46,965 nucleotides of DNA from JBBIRW01 sp037441565. Its GTDB lineage: Bacteria; Desulfobacterota; JBBIRW01. Of the stretch, positions 1-8,342 are shown in pieces. The position numbers and the translations under genes are program-made. A model generated the notes under the pieces. The model did no database searches and had not been told where the DNA came from. It was given only the letters and a program-made list of their open reading frames with translations. Numbering within the stretch: the first letter of the stretch is position 1; every line of letters starts with the position of its first letter. Location: assembly GCA_037441565.1 (NCBI GenBank), contig JBBIRW010000008.1:1-46965 (forward strand). The letters are read 5' to 3'.

Positions 1-305
1 TAATCGAAGTTGATGACTGGAAGATAAGATTTATATTAACACCCGGTCATACGCCAGGAGGTATGTCTCTTATTACGGATAAAGGTGTATTTGTTGGAGA
101 TACAATCTTTGCGGGCTCCATCGGGAGAACGGATCTTCCTGGAGGTTCTTACACCACCCTCATCAAATCGATAAAGGAAAAGATATTATGTATGCCTGAT
201 GATACGATCCTCTTTCCCGGTCATGGGCCTGAGACTAAGGTTGGATGGGAGAGGATGCATAATCCATTTCTAAATGATGATACAATTATTATTCCCGAAT
301 TTTAA
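1..305 (+). CDS. Metallo-beta-lactamase fold hydrolase, 3' end only (glyoxalase II-like)
   Basis: C-terminal part of a gene that begins before the window; the reading frame starts at base 3. Visible metal-site motifs are TPGHTPGG (third zinc-binding His block), GDTIFAGSIGRTD (bridging Asp) and a late PGHGPET block, which together mark the glyoxalase II / MBL-fold hydrolase superfamily. The compact C-terminus without the long glyoxalase II helical domain fits the shorter YcbL-type hydrolases, which act on thioesters such as glutathione or related adducts; substrate cannot be read from this fragment. It ends 19 bases before the thioredoxin gene, so the two are probably cotranscribed and may share a thiol-related role. 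Confidence 0.85.
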   Translation, partial: IEVDDWKIRFILTPGHTPGGMSLITDKGVFVGDTIFAGSIGRTDLPGGSYTTLIKSIKEKILCMPDDTILFPGHGPETKVGWERMHNPFLNDDTIIIPEF

Positions 306-324
306 AAAACAGGAGGTAGAAAAA

Positions 325-645
325 ATGAAAAGGGTAATGGAGATTGGAGATGCTGAATTCGAAAATGAGGTTCTTCATTCAGAGACCCCTGTATTTGTTG
401 ATTTCTGGGCACCATGGTGCGGTCCATGCAGGGTAGTTGCTCCTATTGTGGAGGAGCTTGCAGGAATATATGAAAATATTAAATTTATAAAGATAAACGT
501 TGATGACAATCCAGTGACGCCAAGCAAATACGGTATCAGAAGCATCCCCACGCTCATGATATTTAAGGATGGAAAGCCTCAGGGCACCATCATTGGTGCA
601 GTCCCAAAGAGGGAGATAGAGGAGTTGATAAAAAAGGCTTTATAA
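325..645 (+). CDS. trxA: Thioredoxin
   Basis: A 106-residue cytoplasmic dithiol-disulfide reductase of normal thioredoxin length. The active site WCGPC lies at residues 31-35, preceded by the usual DFWAP segment, and the cis-proline loop appears as SIPTL further on. Start chosen at the ATG at 325 because AGGAGG lies at 311-316; an earlier in-frame ATG would add an uncharacteristic N-terminus. Thioredoxin passes electrons from NADPH via thioredoxin reductase to ribonucleotide reductase, peroxiredoxins and others. A trxB gene occurs about 6 kb downstream. The next gene, an Fe-S scaffold, follows after 12 bases. Confidence 0.96.
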   Translation: MKRVMEIGDAEFENEVLHSETPVFVDFWAPWCGPCRVVAPIVEELAGIYENIKFIKINVDDNPVTPSKYGIRSIPTLMIFKDGKPQGTIIGAVPKREIEELIKKAL

Positions 646-657
646 AAAGGAGAATTT

Positions 658-894
658 ATGGACGATAAAGAGTTGACAGAGAAGGTAAAGGCAGTTCTTG
701 AATATATCAGACCAGCATTGAGAATGGATGGAGGGGATGTTGAGCTCGTGGAAGTAAAGGATGGCAGGGTCCTTGTAAGACTTACAGGGGCATGCTCATC
801 CTGTGAACTTTCCCAGATTACACTTCAGATGGGTATAGAGGAGGCATTAATTGAGGCAATTCCAGAAATAAAGGAGGTGTTTGCCGTTAAATAG
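658..894 (+). CDS. NifU C-terminal (Nfu) domain Fe-S scaffold protein
   Basis: A 78-residue stand-alone Nfu domain. The key motif is the CxxC pair in CSSCELS near residues 46-49, which binds a labile 4Fe-4S cluster bridging two monomers and hands it to target apoproteins. The LRMDGGDVELVEV segment preceding it is characteristic of the family. Good ribosome site (AGGAG) just upstream of the ATG. It lies between thioredoxin and a KH protein in a short-spaced run. The window also encodes IscS and IscU (around 29-30.5 kb), so this is likely a late-acting carrier rather than the primary scaffold. Confidence 0.93.
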   Translation: MDDKELTEKVKAVLEYIRPALRMDGGDVELVEVKDGRVLVRLTGACSSCELSQITLQMGIEEALIEAIPEIKEVFAVK

Positions 895-946
895 AAATTT
901 CTGGAATTCATTCTTGATGATACTCAAAAAGGAGGAGGTGTAGTAT

Positions 947-1210
947 ATGGCAATTGCACAGTTAAAAGAAGGTGAGCAGCTGAGAAATTTTGTTGCACAG
1001 ATTGCAAGGGAGCTTGTTGATTCACCATCGGAGGTTGAGGTTTCTGTATTTGAGGGAAAGAAGGTGCTCGTAATCGAGTTGAAGGTTGCAAAGCAGGATC
1101 TCGGCAAGATCATCGGTAAGCAGGGAAGGATTGCCAATGCAATCAGGACACTGCTCAGTGCTGCAGCAACGAAGCTTAAAAAGAGAGCTGCCCTGGAGAT
1201 CATTGAGTAA
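947..1210 (+). CDS. khpA: KH-domain RNA-binding protein, KhpA (YlqC) family
   Basis: An 87-residue protein with a single KH domain. The GxxG loop is seen as GKIIGKQG followed by the RIANAIRTLLSAA helix, the signature of the KhpA family, which binds small RNAs and ribosome-associated RNA and in Gram-positives affects cell division and elongation. Starts at an ATG behind GGAGGAGG. In most bacteria khpA sits between rpsP and rimM; here it is instead at the end of a trxA-nfu unit, so the usual context is missing. A strong hairpin follows immediately after the stop. Confidence 0.9.
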   Translation: MAIAQLKEGEQLRNFVAQIARELVDSPSEVEVSVFEGKKVLVIELKVAKQDLGKIIGKQGRIANAIRTLLSAAATKLKKRAALEIIE

Positions 1211-1221
1211 GGATTGAAAGG

Positions 1222-1246
1222 GGAACAGGGGGATTCCCCCTGTTCC
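1222..1246 (+). terminator. Perfect 11-bp hairpin after khpA, probable terminator
   Basis: GGAACAGGGGG at 1222-1232 and CCCCCTGTTCC at 1236-1246 are perfect complements around an ATT loop. The GC-rich stem directly behind khpA fits a transcription end or processing hairpin. There is no T-run after it (TAATCGAG follows), so intrinsic termination is not proven. Confidence 0.55.
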
Positions 1247-1274
1247 TAATCGAGCAATTCCATTAGAAAAGATT

Positions 1275-2423
1275 ATGGGACAGTATATATGGTCCCTGTT
1301 TTTGCTTGTAAACACCTTCTTAATTATCACTGCTCTTCTAATAGAAAAGAGATCCAGAAATGAGATATTAAGAGAAGAAGGTCCTGATGAAACTGAATCT
1401 ACCCCCTCTCTATCAGTAATAATCCCCGCAAGGAATGAGAAAGAGAATATTTCAGGCTGTATTGAATCTGTTTTTAACACCAATTATCCTTGTCTTGAAG
1501 TGATTGTTGTTGATGATGAATCGGAAGATCAAACTGCAGATATTGTTGAAAGAATTATGCAGAAGGAGAAAAGATTAAGATGCATAAGATTGAAAAGGGA
1601 TGAGGGGTGGGTTGGAAAGAATTATGCACTTTATACAGGATCTTTGAGTGCACGAGGTGAATGGCTCCTTTTCATAGATTCAGATGTAAGACTATTTCCG
1701 TCATCGATAGGAAGGGCTGTGAGGTATTGCCTTAAAAAGAAGCTTGATATGCTTTCCATATCCGGCGTACAGGAGACATTAACATTCTGGGAAGCAATGA
1801 TCCAGCCTGCTGTATTTCATCTTCTCAACATCAGGTATCCCCTGCACAGGGTAAACAGATCGCCATATCCTTCAGCAGCGAGCGGGCAGTTTATTATGAT
1901 AAAAAGAAAGGTTTATAATGAATTGAGAGGACATTCAGCCATAAAAGGAGAGATCCTTGAGGATGTTAAGCTTGCTGAAATGATAAAGCATAATGGATTC
2001 AAGATGGAGTTTCTTCATTCCTCTGATATCCTCAATGTAAGGATGTATTCATCTTTTCATGATATCTTTAAAGGGTGGACGAAGAATCTGTTTTTTCTTT
2101 CTGGAAGCAAAAGCTGGGCTCTTCTCTGGTCTTATTATTCAGTGATTCCATGGGTCTTAATACCACTTTCTTCATTGTTTTTCGTGATAAATCATGGCCC
2201 GGAAGGCTCGCTCTTTATGATTTCATCATTTGTTTATATCCTTCTTACAGCTATTTTTTCCCTTATTATCTGGAGCCCATTTCCGAAGGGGATGTTTGTT
2301 TTCTTTCTCTATCCACTATCATTTTTCATTCTGTTTATTATGTTTATTGTTTCATGGTGGAAAAGTAAAATATTTAGAGTTGTTGAGTGGAAGGGTAGAT
2401 CCTACAGGATTGATAAACATTGA
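1275..2423 (+). CDS. Membrane-anchored family 2 glycosyltransferase (HpnB/CrtQ-like)
   Basis: A 382-residue inner-membrane enzyme. It has an N-terminal membrane helix (residues about 4-22), a GT-A fold with SVIIPARNE, VVDDESEDQT, the GWVGKNYAL loop, the DSD metal site, and GEILEDVKL as the catalytic EDx block, then three to four hydrophobic helices near residues 275-365. This arrangement resembles hopanoid-associated HpnB and carotenoid CrtQ glycosyltransferases, so a lipid or terpenoid acceptor is plausible but not shown; no squalene-hopene or carotenoid genes are in the window. The ribosome site is weak. Its stop overlaps the start region of the next gene, so they are coupled. Confidence 0.85.
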   Translation: MGQYIWSLFLLVNTFLIITALLIEKRSRNEILREEGPDETESTPSLSVIIPARNEKENISGCIESVFNTNYPCLEVIVVDDESEDQTADIVERIMQKEKRLRCIRLKRDEGWVGKNYALYTGSLSARGEWLLFIDSDVRLFPSSIGRAVRYCLKKKLDMLSISGVQETLTFWEAMIQPAVFHLLNIRYPLHRVNRSPYPSAASGQFIMIKRKVYNELRGHSAIKGEILEDVKLAEMIKHNGFKMEFLHSSDILNVRMYSSFHDIFKGWTKNLFFLSGSKSWALLWSYYSVIPWVLIPLSSLFFVINHGPEGSLFMISSFVYILLTAIFSLIIWSPFPKGMFVFFLYPLSFFILFIMFIVSWWKSKIFRVVEWKGRSYRIDKH

Positions 2424-2425
2424 AG

Positions 2426-3250
2426 ATGAACAATAACTGTTATGCTATAAAAAGAATATATTTTTCGTCATCCCATAGATACTTAATTCCCTCATTAACG
2501 CCAGAGGAGAATATGAGGATCTTTGGTTCATGTGTAAATACACATGGTCACAACTATACTCTTGATGTGGTGATAAAAGGGGGGATATCTCCATTAACAG
2601 GAATGGTAATAAATCTCAGGGACGCTAAGGAGATAGCAAGAAGTATTGTTGATAGATTTTTCGATCACAGGGATCTGAATGAAGGGATTGATGAATTTGT
2701 CGAAAAACAGCCAACAACGGAGAATATCCTTATGTTTCTATGGGAGAGGCTGAAGGATAAATATGAGAAAGCAGGTGTGTCGCTTTCACTATTGAGGATT
2801 TATGAAACCGATGATTTTTATGTTGAATATAAGGGAGGAACCTCAATGTATGTAACAAGGATATACAATTTCAGCGCAGCACACAGAATGTGGAACCCCA
2901 TCCTCGGGGATGATGAAAACAGAAGGATATACGGGAAATGTGAAAACATTCACGGGCATAATTTTATTCTTGAGGTAACGGTGAAGGGAGATGTGGATCC
3001 GGAAACAGGGATGGCATTCAATATCAATTATATGGATGAAATAGTAAAGAAGGAGATCATAGAGAGGTATGATCATAAATATCTCAACAGCGATTGCGAT
3101 GATTTTGAGAATCTTCCTGCTACATCGGAAAATCTAACAAGGATTATATGGGAAAGACTCTACAGGATATTGGGCAGGAACAATCTTTGCAGGATAAGAC
3201 TCTGGGAAACACCAAATAACTGCTTTGAATGCAATGGCGAGGAGGAATGA
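2426..3250 (+). CDS. Tandem-domain 6-pyruvoyl-tetrahydropterin synthase / QueD-like protein
   Basis: A 274-residue protein made of two complete PTPS/QueD domains; family members normally have one domain of 120-140 residues. Domain 1 (about 4-135) shows the zinc His in SSSHR (H17), CVNTHGHNY (C36, H40, H42), FFDHRDLN and Glu in RIYETDD. Domain 2 (about 141-270) repeats this as SAAHRM (H153), CENIHGHNF (C172, H176, H178), RYDHKYLN and RLWETPN. Both therefore keep zinc ligands and catalytic Cys, Asp-His and Glu. The reaction would convert dihydroneopterin triphosphate to 6-pyruvoyl-tetrahydropterin or carboxytetrahydropterin. A TTG six bases earlier is an alternative start. FolE, which makes the substrate, follows directly. 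Confidence 0.9.
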   Translation: MNNNCYAIKRIYFSSSHRYLIPSLTPEENMRIFGSCVNTHGHNYTLDVVIKGGISPLTGMVINLRDAKEIARSIVDRFFDHRDLNEGIDEFVEKQPTTENILMFLWERLKDKYEKAGVSLSLLRIYETDDFYVEYKGGTSMYVTRIYNFSAAHRMWNPILGDDENRRIYGKCENIHGHNFILEVTVKGDVDPETGMAFNINYMDEIVKKEIIERYDHKYLNSDCDDFENLPATSENLTRIIWERLYRILGRNNLCRIRLWETPNNCFECNGEEE

Positions 3251-3252
3251 AT

Positions 3253-3831
3253 ATGAAAGGTTTAATAAGGCAGTTACTGCTTGAAATCGGAGAAGATCCG
3301 GAGAGGGAAGGTCTAAGGAAAACACCGGAACGCGTGGAGAAGGCATTCCGATATTTAACATCCGGTTATGAGAAGGATGTAAAGAAAGTTCTCAACGGCG
3401 CTGTATTCATGGAGAACTACGAGGGAATAATTGTCATAAGGGACATAGACATATTCAGTCTCTGCGAGCATCACCTTCTTCCATTTTTCGGAACATGTCA
3501 TATCGGCTATATACCCAATGGGAAAATAATGGGACTCAGTAAATTTGCAAGGCTTGTTGAGGTATTCAGCAGGAGACTTCAGGTTCAGGAAAGGCTCACA
3601 AGACAGATAGCAGATGCTATAAACAGGGAGCTGGAACCGGAGGGGATTGGTGTTATAATAGAAGCACGCCATATGTGTATGATGATGAGGGGAGTTCGGA
3701 AAAAGGATTCAGTTGCAGTAACATCTGAGTTCCTTGGAAGATTCAGGGATGTGTCGGTGAGAAGAGAATTTATGGATATGATATGTCAGGGAAAGAGGCC
3801 CTCTGATTTACCGAGTTTTAGAACGGATTGA
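3253..3831 (+). CDS. folE: GTP cyclohydrolase I
   Basis: A 192-residue enzyme converting GTP to 7,8-dihydroneopterin triphosphate, first step of folate, biopterin and queuosine routes. Zinc ligands are visible: C71 and H74 in SLCEHHLLPF and C142 in ARHMCMMMRG, with the GLSKFARLVEVFSRRLQVQERLT block that marks type I FolE. The ATG at 3253 is preferred since AGGAGG at 3240-3245 is spaced 7 bases from it, while ATG 3247 is only 1 base away. It directly follows the tandem PTPS gene and precedes a short-chain reductase, which makes a pterin operon likely. Confidence 0.96.
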   Translation: MKGLIRQLLLEIGEDPEREGLRKTPERVEKAFRYLTSGYEKDVKKVLNGAVFMENYEGIIVIRDIDIFSLCEHHLLPFFGTCHIGYIPNGKIMGLSKFARLVEVFSRRLQVQERLTRQIADAINRELEPEGIGVIIEARHMCMMMRGVRKKDSVAVTSEFLGRFRDVSVRREFMDMICQGKRPSDLPSFRTD

Positions 3832-3834
3832 TGG

Positions 3835-4578
3835 ATGCGAGATATGGATGGATTTAAGAATGCAGCGATTATAGGTGCAACAGGAGGTATAGGAAGGGAG
3901 GTTTCCTTCAAGATTGCATCCATCGGATACAGTATTATTCTTGTAGCTAGGAAAGAAGACAGATTGATTGAGCTCCTGGAAAGGATAAAAAAGATAAACA
4001 CAAGGTGTGATATTGTTGTTGCTGATATTACAAAGGAATCCGATGTGGAAAGAATTTTTAATTTTATAGAAGATAAATACGGCTATCTTGATGTTCTTGT
4101 GAACTGTGCGGGAAAGGCGGCAACTGATAGCATACATTCGATAAAGTTAGATTTATGGGATGAGATAATGAATGTTAATGCAAAGGGTGCTTTCCTCTGT
4201 TCGGTTAAAGCCCTGAATCTCATGAAAAGGAAGGGCAAAGGGATCATCATAAATATATCATCCATTGCTGCCATCGAGACATTTCCTGGATGGACCCTGT
4301 ACGGTGTCTCAAAATTTGCATTAAGGGGGCTCAGCCTTGGCCTGATCCATGAGGCAAGAGAGGCAGGTGTAAAGATAACGATGATTACCCCAGGTGCAAT
4401 AGATACTCCCCTATGGGACGGAATTTCTGGTAATTTTGACAGAAAGCTTATGATAAATCCTGTTGCAGTTGCACAGGCTGTTGAATTTATATTAAACGTT
4501 GATGAAAGCGCACATATAGAGGATATTATAATCAGACCTGTTTGTGGAAGCCTTCAGGGGGATTATCATGGGACATGA
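3835..4578 (+). CDS. Short-chain dehydrogenase/reductase (possible pterin or sepiapterin reductase)
   Basis: A 247-residue classical SDR. Cofactor loop GATGGIGREV near the N-terminus, NCAGKA strand-4 motif, catalytic Ser in ISSIAAIE, and YGVSK giving Tyr and Lys, followed by ITPGAIDTPLW. An Arg in VARKEDR after the second beta strand favours NADPH. Its exact substrate is not readable from these motifs. Placement 3 bases after folE and after the PTPS gene makes a role like sepiapterin reductase, dihydromonapterin reductase or another pterin side-chain reductase the best guess. Its end overlaps the next gene by 11 bases. Confidence 0.85.
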   Translation: MRDMDGFKNAAIIGATGGIGREVSFKIASIGYSIILVARKEDRLIELLERIKKINTRCDIVVADITKESDVERIFNFIEDKYGYLDVLVNCAGKAATDSIHSIKLDLWDEIMNVNAKGAFLCSVKALNLMKRKGKGIIINISSIAAIETFPGWTLYGVSKFALRGLSLGLIHEAREAGVKITMITPGAIDTPLWDGISGNFDRKLMINPVAVAQAVEFILNVDESAHIEDIIIRPVCGSLQGDYHGT

Positions 4579-5083
4579 AGAACATAGAAGGGAATCTGAA
4601 AAAATTGTCGATGTGAAATTTTCGATATTAACGATTAGTGATAAGAGATCTGTGGAAAGTGATGAAACAGGAAAATTTATCAAGGAATTTCTCGCTAAAT
4701 ACAATTTCAATGTTATTCATCATTCAGTTGTAAGAAACAGAATTGATGATATAAGAAGAGAGATAATGAGGGTTGTCCTTTCCGAAACAGATGTAATAGT
4801 CACAACTGGAGGAACGGGTGTGAGCAAAAGGGATCTGACGATCGAGGCAGTTGAAGGGCTTTTTGAGAAGAAAATAGAAGGATTCGGGGAAATATTCAGG
4901 ATGATTTCTTTTCATAGGATAGGATCAGCAGCTATGATGACAAGGGCAACAGCTGGGATAATTAAGGATAAGGTTGTATTTTGTTTACCTGGCTCTCCTG
5001 ATGCGGTTGAGATCGCGATGAAGGAGATCATAATCAGGGAAATCAAACATCTCGTCTGGGAGATGAGAAAGGATAAGCGATGA
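4568..5083 (+). CDS. MoaB/MogA-family molybdopterin biosynthesis protein
   Basis: A 171-residue protein of the MoaB/Mog (MPT-binding) fold. Signature features are the LTISDKRS strand at the start, TTGGTGVSKRD (TTGGTG at residues 79-84), the GSAAMMTRATAGI segment and the LPGSPDAV block. These proteins adenylylate molybdopterin before molybdenum insertion. The ATG at 4568 is chosen over the upstream GTG at 4544 because GGGGG lies a proper distance upstream. Being the only molybdenum-cofactor gene here and sitting in a pterin block, it may serve molybdopterin made elsewhere. Overlaps both neighbours. Confidence 0.88.
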   Translation: MGHEEHRRESEKIVDVKFSILTISDKRSVESDETGKFIKEFLAKYNFNVIHHSVVRNRIDDIRREIMRVVLSETDVIVTTGGTGVSKRDLTIEAVEGLFEKKIEGFGEIFRMISFHRIGSAAMMTRATAGIIKDKVVFCLPGSPDAVEIAMKEIIIREIKHLVWEMRKDKR

Positions 5084-6609
5084 GCGAGAAGTTTTTCTTT
5101 TCACCAAGAAGAAACAGTGCGAATCTCATTAACTGGTATAACTGGGGGAAGGAAGCCTTTGAGAAGGCAAAGAGGGAAGACAGGATTGTGCTTCTTAATC
5201 TTACAGCAAGATGGTGTCACTGGTGCCATATTATGGATGAAACAACCTATTCGGATCCCGAGATCATATCATTCATAAACAGAGAGCTTGTGGCATTAAG
5301 AGTTGATACAGACAGAAACCCCCACATCCAGGATAGATATATTTCCGATGGATGGCCAACAAATGCTTTTCTTACACCAACAGGAGATATCCTACTTTCA
5401 GCAACATACATAAGTCCTCCAAGGATGAAAGAGCTTCTTTTCCAGATAACAACACTGTACAGGGAAAAAAGGGAGGAGATATACGAGGAAGTGGAAAAGA
5501 GGAGGATTGCAAGGAGAGAACTTGTCGGAAAGGATGTTAAATACGGAGACATTGGACCATTTATTGTAGATCAGATATACAACATGATAGATACATCCTT
5601 TGATCCCGTATACGGGGGCTTTGGTGAGGGAATGAAATTTCCACAACCGCATATTATGGAGTTTCTCTTTGAGCAGTTCAGAAGAAGGGGGAACAGGGAC
5701 GCTCTCAATATGGCAAGGCTTACCCTCGAGAAGATGATGGTCTGTGATATTTATGATATGGTTGAAAAGGGCTTCTTCAGATATGCAACTGCCAGTGACT
5801 GGTCAAAGCCGCATTACGAGAAGATGCTTGAGGATAACTCACTTTTGATGAGGGATTACTCAATTCTCTATAGATTAACAGGAGATGATAGGTTTAAAAA
5901 GGTTGCAGAAGAGGTTGCAGGATATCTGATGGAAAATCTCTATGACAGAGAGAAAGGCTACTTTTATGGAAGCCAGGATGCTGATGAAGAATACTATCAG
6001 CTTTCCATTGAGGAAAGGAAAAGGAGGAACCCTCCTCTTGTTGATGACACTGTTTACACAAACAGAAACTGCATAGCATCATATGCCTTTTTAATATCGG
6101 GAAGGATAATTGAAAAGAGAGAGTTTATTGAAGCTGGTATAAGGGCACTTGATTTCGTGCTGGAAAATGCTTTGACTGACGAGGGGCTCTATCACTATTT
6201 CGATAGTGGAAAGGGCTATCTTACAGGCCTTTTCATCGATATACCTCCCGTTATTTTTGCAGCAATTGGGGCATCAGAAATTACTGGCGAACGGAAATAT
6301 ATTGATGTTTCAGAAAAAATTGTAAAATGGACAGTTGATAATCTCTATGATGGAAGATCACTATTTTTTGATAGAAAAAGGAGGGATGATGATTTTGGAG
6401 AGCTTCTCTATGATCACGTTCCTTTGATAGAGAATGTTCAGTTTGCAAGGGCTCTCATAAGAATGGGAAGATTAAGGGATCAGGGATATCTAAAAATTGC
6501 CGAGAATATACTTAGATCCATAAGCAGTCAGTTTGATAAATTTGGACTTTTTTCAGCAGCGTTCGGAACTGCCATTGAAGAGTTCCTTGATCAAGGGGGC
6601 ATTGAATGA
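5080..6609 (+). CDS. DUF255 thioredoxin-fold protein (YyaL / spermatogenesis-associated protein 20 family)
   Basis: A 509-residue protein. The N-terminal thioredoxin-like domain (about 1-130) carries WCHWCH with cysteines at 46 and 49 followed by MDETTYSD, the hallmark of DUF255; the remainder is predicted by homology to form an alpha/alpha-barrel like that of N-acylglucosamine epimerases. Usual family length is 600-700, so this one is short, mainly at the C-terminal end. The biochemical role of the family is not established. It starts by ATGA overlap with moaB and ends by ATGA overlap with trxB, so the thioredoxin-like Cys pair may be reduced by that TrxB. Confidence 0.9.
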   Translation: MSEKFFFSPRRNSANLINWYNWGKEAFEKAKREDRIVLLNLTARWCHWCHIMDETTYSDPEIISFINRELVALRVDTDRNPHIQDRYISDGWPTNAFLTPTGDILLSATYISPPRMKELLFQITTLYREKREEIYEEVEKRRIARRELVGKDVKYGDIGPFIVDQIYNMIDTSFDPVYGGFGEGMKFPQPHIMEFLFEQFRRRGNRDALNMARLTLEKMMVCDIYDMVEKGFFRYATASDWSKPHYEKMLEDNSLLMRDYSILYRLTGDDRFKKVAEEVAGYLMENLYDREKGYFYGSQDADEEYYQLSIEERKRRNPPLVDDTVYTNRNCIASYAFLISGRIIEKREFIEAGIRALDFVLENALTDEGLYHYFDSGKGYLTGLFIDIPPVIFAAIGASEITGERKYIDVSEKIVKWTVDNLYDGRSLFFDRKRRDDDFGELLYDHVPLIENVQFARALIRMGRLRDQGYLKIAENILRSISSQFDKFGLFSAAFGTAIEEFLDQGGIE

Positions 6610-7529
6610 TTAGAAACCTTGTTATCATCGGATCAGGCCCTGCCGGTCTTACCGCAGCCATATACTCCGCAAGGGCATTCCTGAACCCCCTTCTCATCAC
6701 GGGGAGGGAGCCAGGGGGGCAGCTTACAAAGACAACAGTAGTTGAAAATTTCCCTGGATTTCCCGAAGGGATAATGGGTCCTGAACTTATGGAAAGGATG
6801 ATGGAGCAGGCAAAAAAATTTGGAACGGAAATTTTAAGCGGAGAGGTTGAGCGAGTTGATTTCAAGAAATCACCTTTTGTTATTCAAGTTGATGGAAAAA
6901 CTATTAATGCACTATCAGTTATTATCGCAACAGGTGCATCCCCGAGGATGCTTGGCATTGAGGCAGAAAAGAGGTATATGGGACATGGTGTTTCTACATG
7001 TGCAACCTGCGATGGATTCTTCTTCAGGGATATGGATGTTGCTGTTATTGGCGGAGGTGATACAGCCCTTGAGGAGGCAATATTTCTTACAAGATTTGCA
7101 AGAGAAGTTACTGTAATCCATAGAAGGGATAAGTTGAGGGCAGGGAAGATCCTTCAGGATAGGGCTTTTAAAAACAGTAAGATAAAGTTTTTATGGAATT
7201 CAGTTGTGGAGGATATACTCGGTGATGATGAAGGTAAAGTGAGGGGTGTGGTTGTCAGAGATAAAAAGGAAAACACCAGGTTTGTAAAGGAGTGCAAAGG
7301 TGTATTTATTGCAATTGGCCATGAACCTAATACAGCTGTCTTTAAAGGTCAGGTTGAGATGGATGAGAGGAACTATATTGTCGTGAGGGATTTTGTAAAG
7401 ACAAACATACCTGGTATTTTTGCAGCAGGTGATGTCCATGACCACAGGTTCAGACAGGCAATAACTGCTGCTGCCATGGGGTGCATGGCAGCGATGGAAG
7501 CAGAGAAGTATCTATCAGAGAGGAGTTAG
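6606..7529 (+). CDS. trxB: Thioredoxin reductase (NADPH, FAD)
   Basis: A 307-residue flavoprotein of the low-molecular-weight type. FAD-binding GSGPAGLTAA is at the N-terminus, the redox-active pair is C132 and C135 in CATCDGFFF, the NADPH site appears as VIGGGDTALEEA, and the C-terminal FAD motif as GIFAAGDVHDHRFRQ. The HRRD segment after the NADPH Rossmann strand fits NADPH preference. Translationally coupled to the DUF255 gene by ATGA. It can serve the TrxA encoded at the start of the window and perhaps the adjacent DUF255 protein. Confidence 0.95.
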   Translation: MIRNLVIIGSGPAGLTAAIYSARAFLNPLLITGREPGGQLTKTTVVENFPGFPEGIMGPELMERMMEQAKKFGTEILSGEVERVDFKKSPFVIQVDGKTINALSVIIATGASPRMLGIEAEKRYMGHGVSTCATCDGFFFRDMDVAVIGGGDTALEEAIFLTRFAREVTVIHRRDKLRAGKILQDRAFKNSKIKFLWNSVVEDILGDDEGKVRGVVVRDKKENTRFVKECKGVFIAIGHEPNTAVFKGQVEMDERNYIVVRDFVKTNIPGIFAAGDVHDHRFRQAITAAAMGCMAAMEAEKYLSERS

Positions 7530-7538
7530 GAGGAAAGG

Positions 7539-8342
7539 ATGAAGGAAGGAAAGGTTGTTTCTTTAAAAGAGGCTGTATCATGGATAGATGATGGATCGGT
7601 CGTTGCACTTGGTGGAAATATCCTTAACAGATGTCCATCTGCATTCGTGAGAGAGATTGCAAGACAGGGAAAGAGGGGGCTTGAGATTGTAAAGACAGCA
7701 GGCGCCTATGATATAGACCTTCTCTGTGCGGCAGGTTGTGTATCAAAAGTGCATGCAGGCTTTGTAAGCTTCGAAAACGAATTTGGCCTGGCACCCAATT
7801 ATAGGAGGCTGGTTGAGGAGGGGAAGGTAGAGGCATGTGAGCATGCATGCTATACGGTAATTTCGGCACTGAGAGCTGCAGCCTATGGGATTCCATTTCA
7901 ACCGGTTGCGGGTCTCAATGGAAGCGATCTTCCCCGTGTAAGGGGGATGAAAAGGATCAGGAATCCGTACGGGAGAGGGGCTATTTATGTTGTGGAAAGG
8001 CTTCAGCCTGACTGGGCAATAATACATGTGAATGAATCGGACTCAAGAGGAAATGCAAGGATATACGGTCCACAGTTCGAAGATATACTGATGAGCCGGG
8101 CAGCAAAAAATGTAATTCTAACTGCAGAGCATATTGTGGAAGGTGAAAGGCTTATGGAGCATCCTGAAATGAACCAGATCCCCCACTTCCTTGTAAGGGG
8201 CATCGTTCACCTTCCGGGGGGAGCAGCACCATGCGGCTGTTATCCCTATTATGAGGTGGACAGGGAAGGTGTAAAGAGGTATCTTGAGTATTGCTCAAAG
8301 GGCACGGGTGTAAAAGAATACCTTATGGAGGTTAGCCCATGA
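7539..8342 (+). CDS. Family I CoA-transferase subunit A (GctA/IpdA-like)
   Basis: A 267-residue alpha-type subunit of the glutaconate CoA-transferase / IpdA group. Typical features are the ALGGNILNRCPSAFVREIAR opening, the glycine-rich early loop, FGLAPNYRRLVEEGKVEACEH, LRAAAYGIPFQPV, GLNGSDL and HVNESDSRGNARIYGP. In IpdAB, which opens the last steroid ring, the A subunit carries the working glutamate. Good ribosome site (GGAGGAAAGG). The B subunit gene overlaps its stop by 4 bases, as expected for a heterocomplex. A carboxylate acyl-CoA or cyclic keto-acyl-CoA is the likely substrate class; the exact one is unknown. Confidence 0.85.
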   Translation: MKEGKVVSLKEAVSWIDDGSVVALGGNILNRCPSAFVREIARQGKRGLEIVKTAGAYDIDLLCAAGCVSKVHAGFVSFENEFGLAPNYRRLVEEGKVEACEHACYTVISALRAAAYGIPFQPVAGLNGSDLPRVRGMKRIRNPYGRGAIYVVERLQPDWAIIHVNESDSRGNARIYGPQFEDILMSRAAKNVILTAEHIVEGERLMEHPEMNQIPHFLVRGIVHLPGGAAPCGCYPYYEVDREGVKRYLEYCSKGTGVKEYLMEVSP

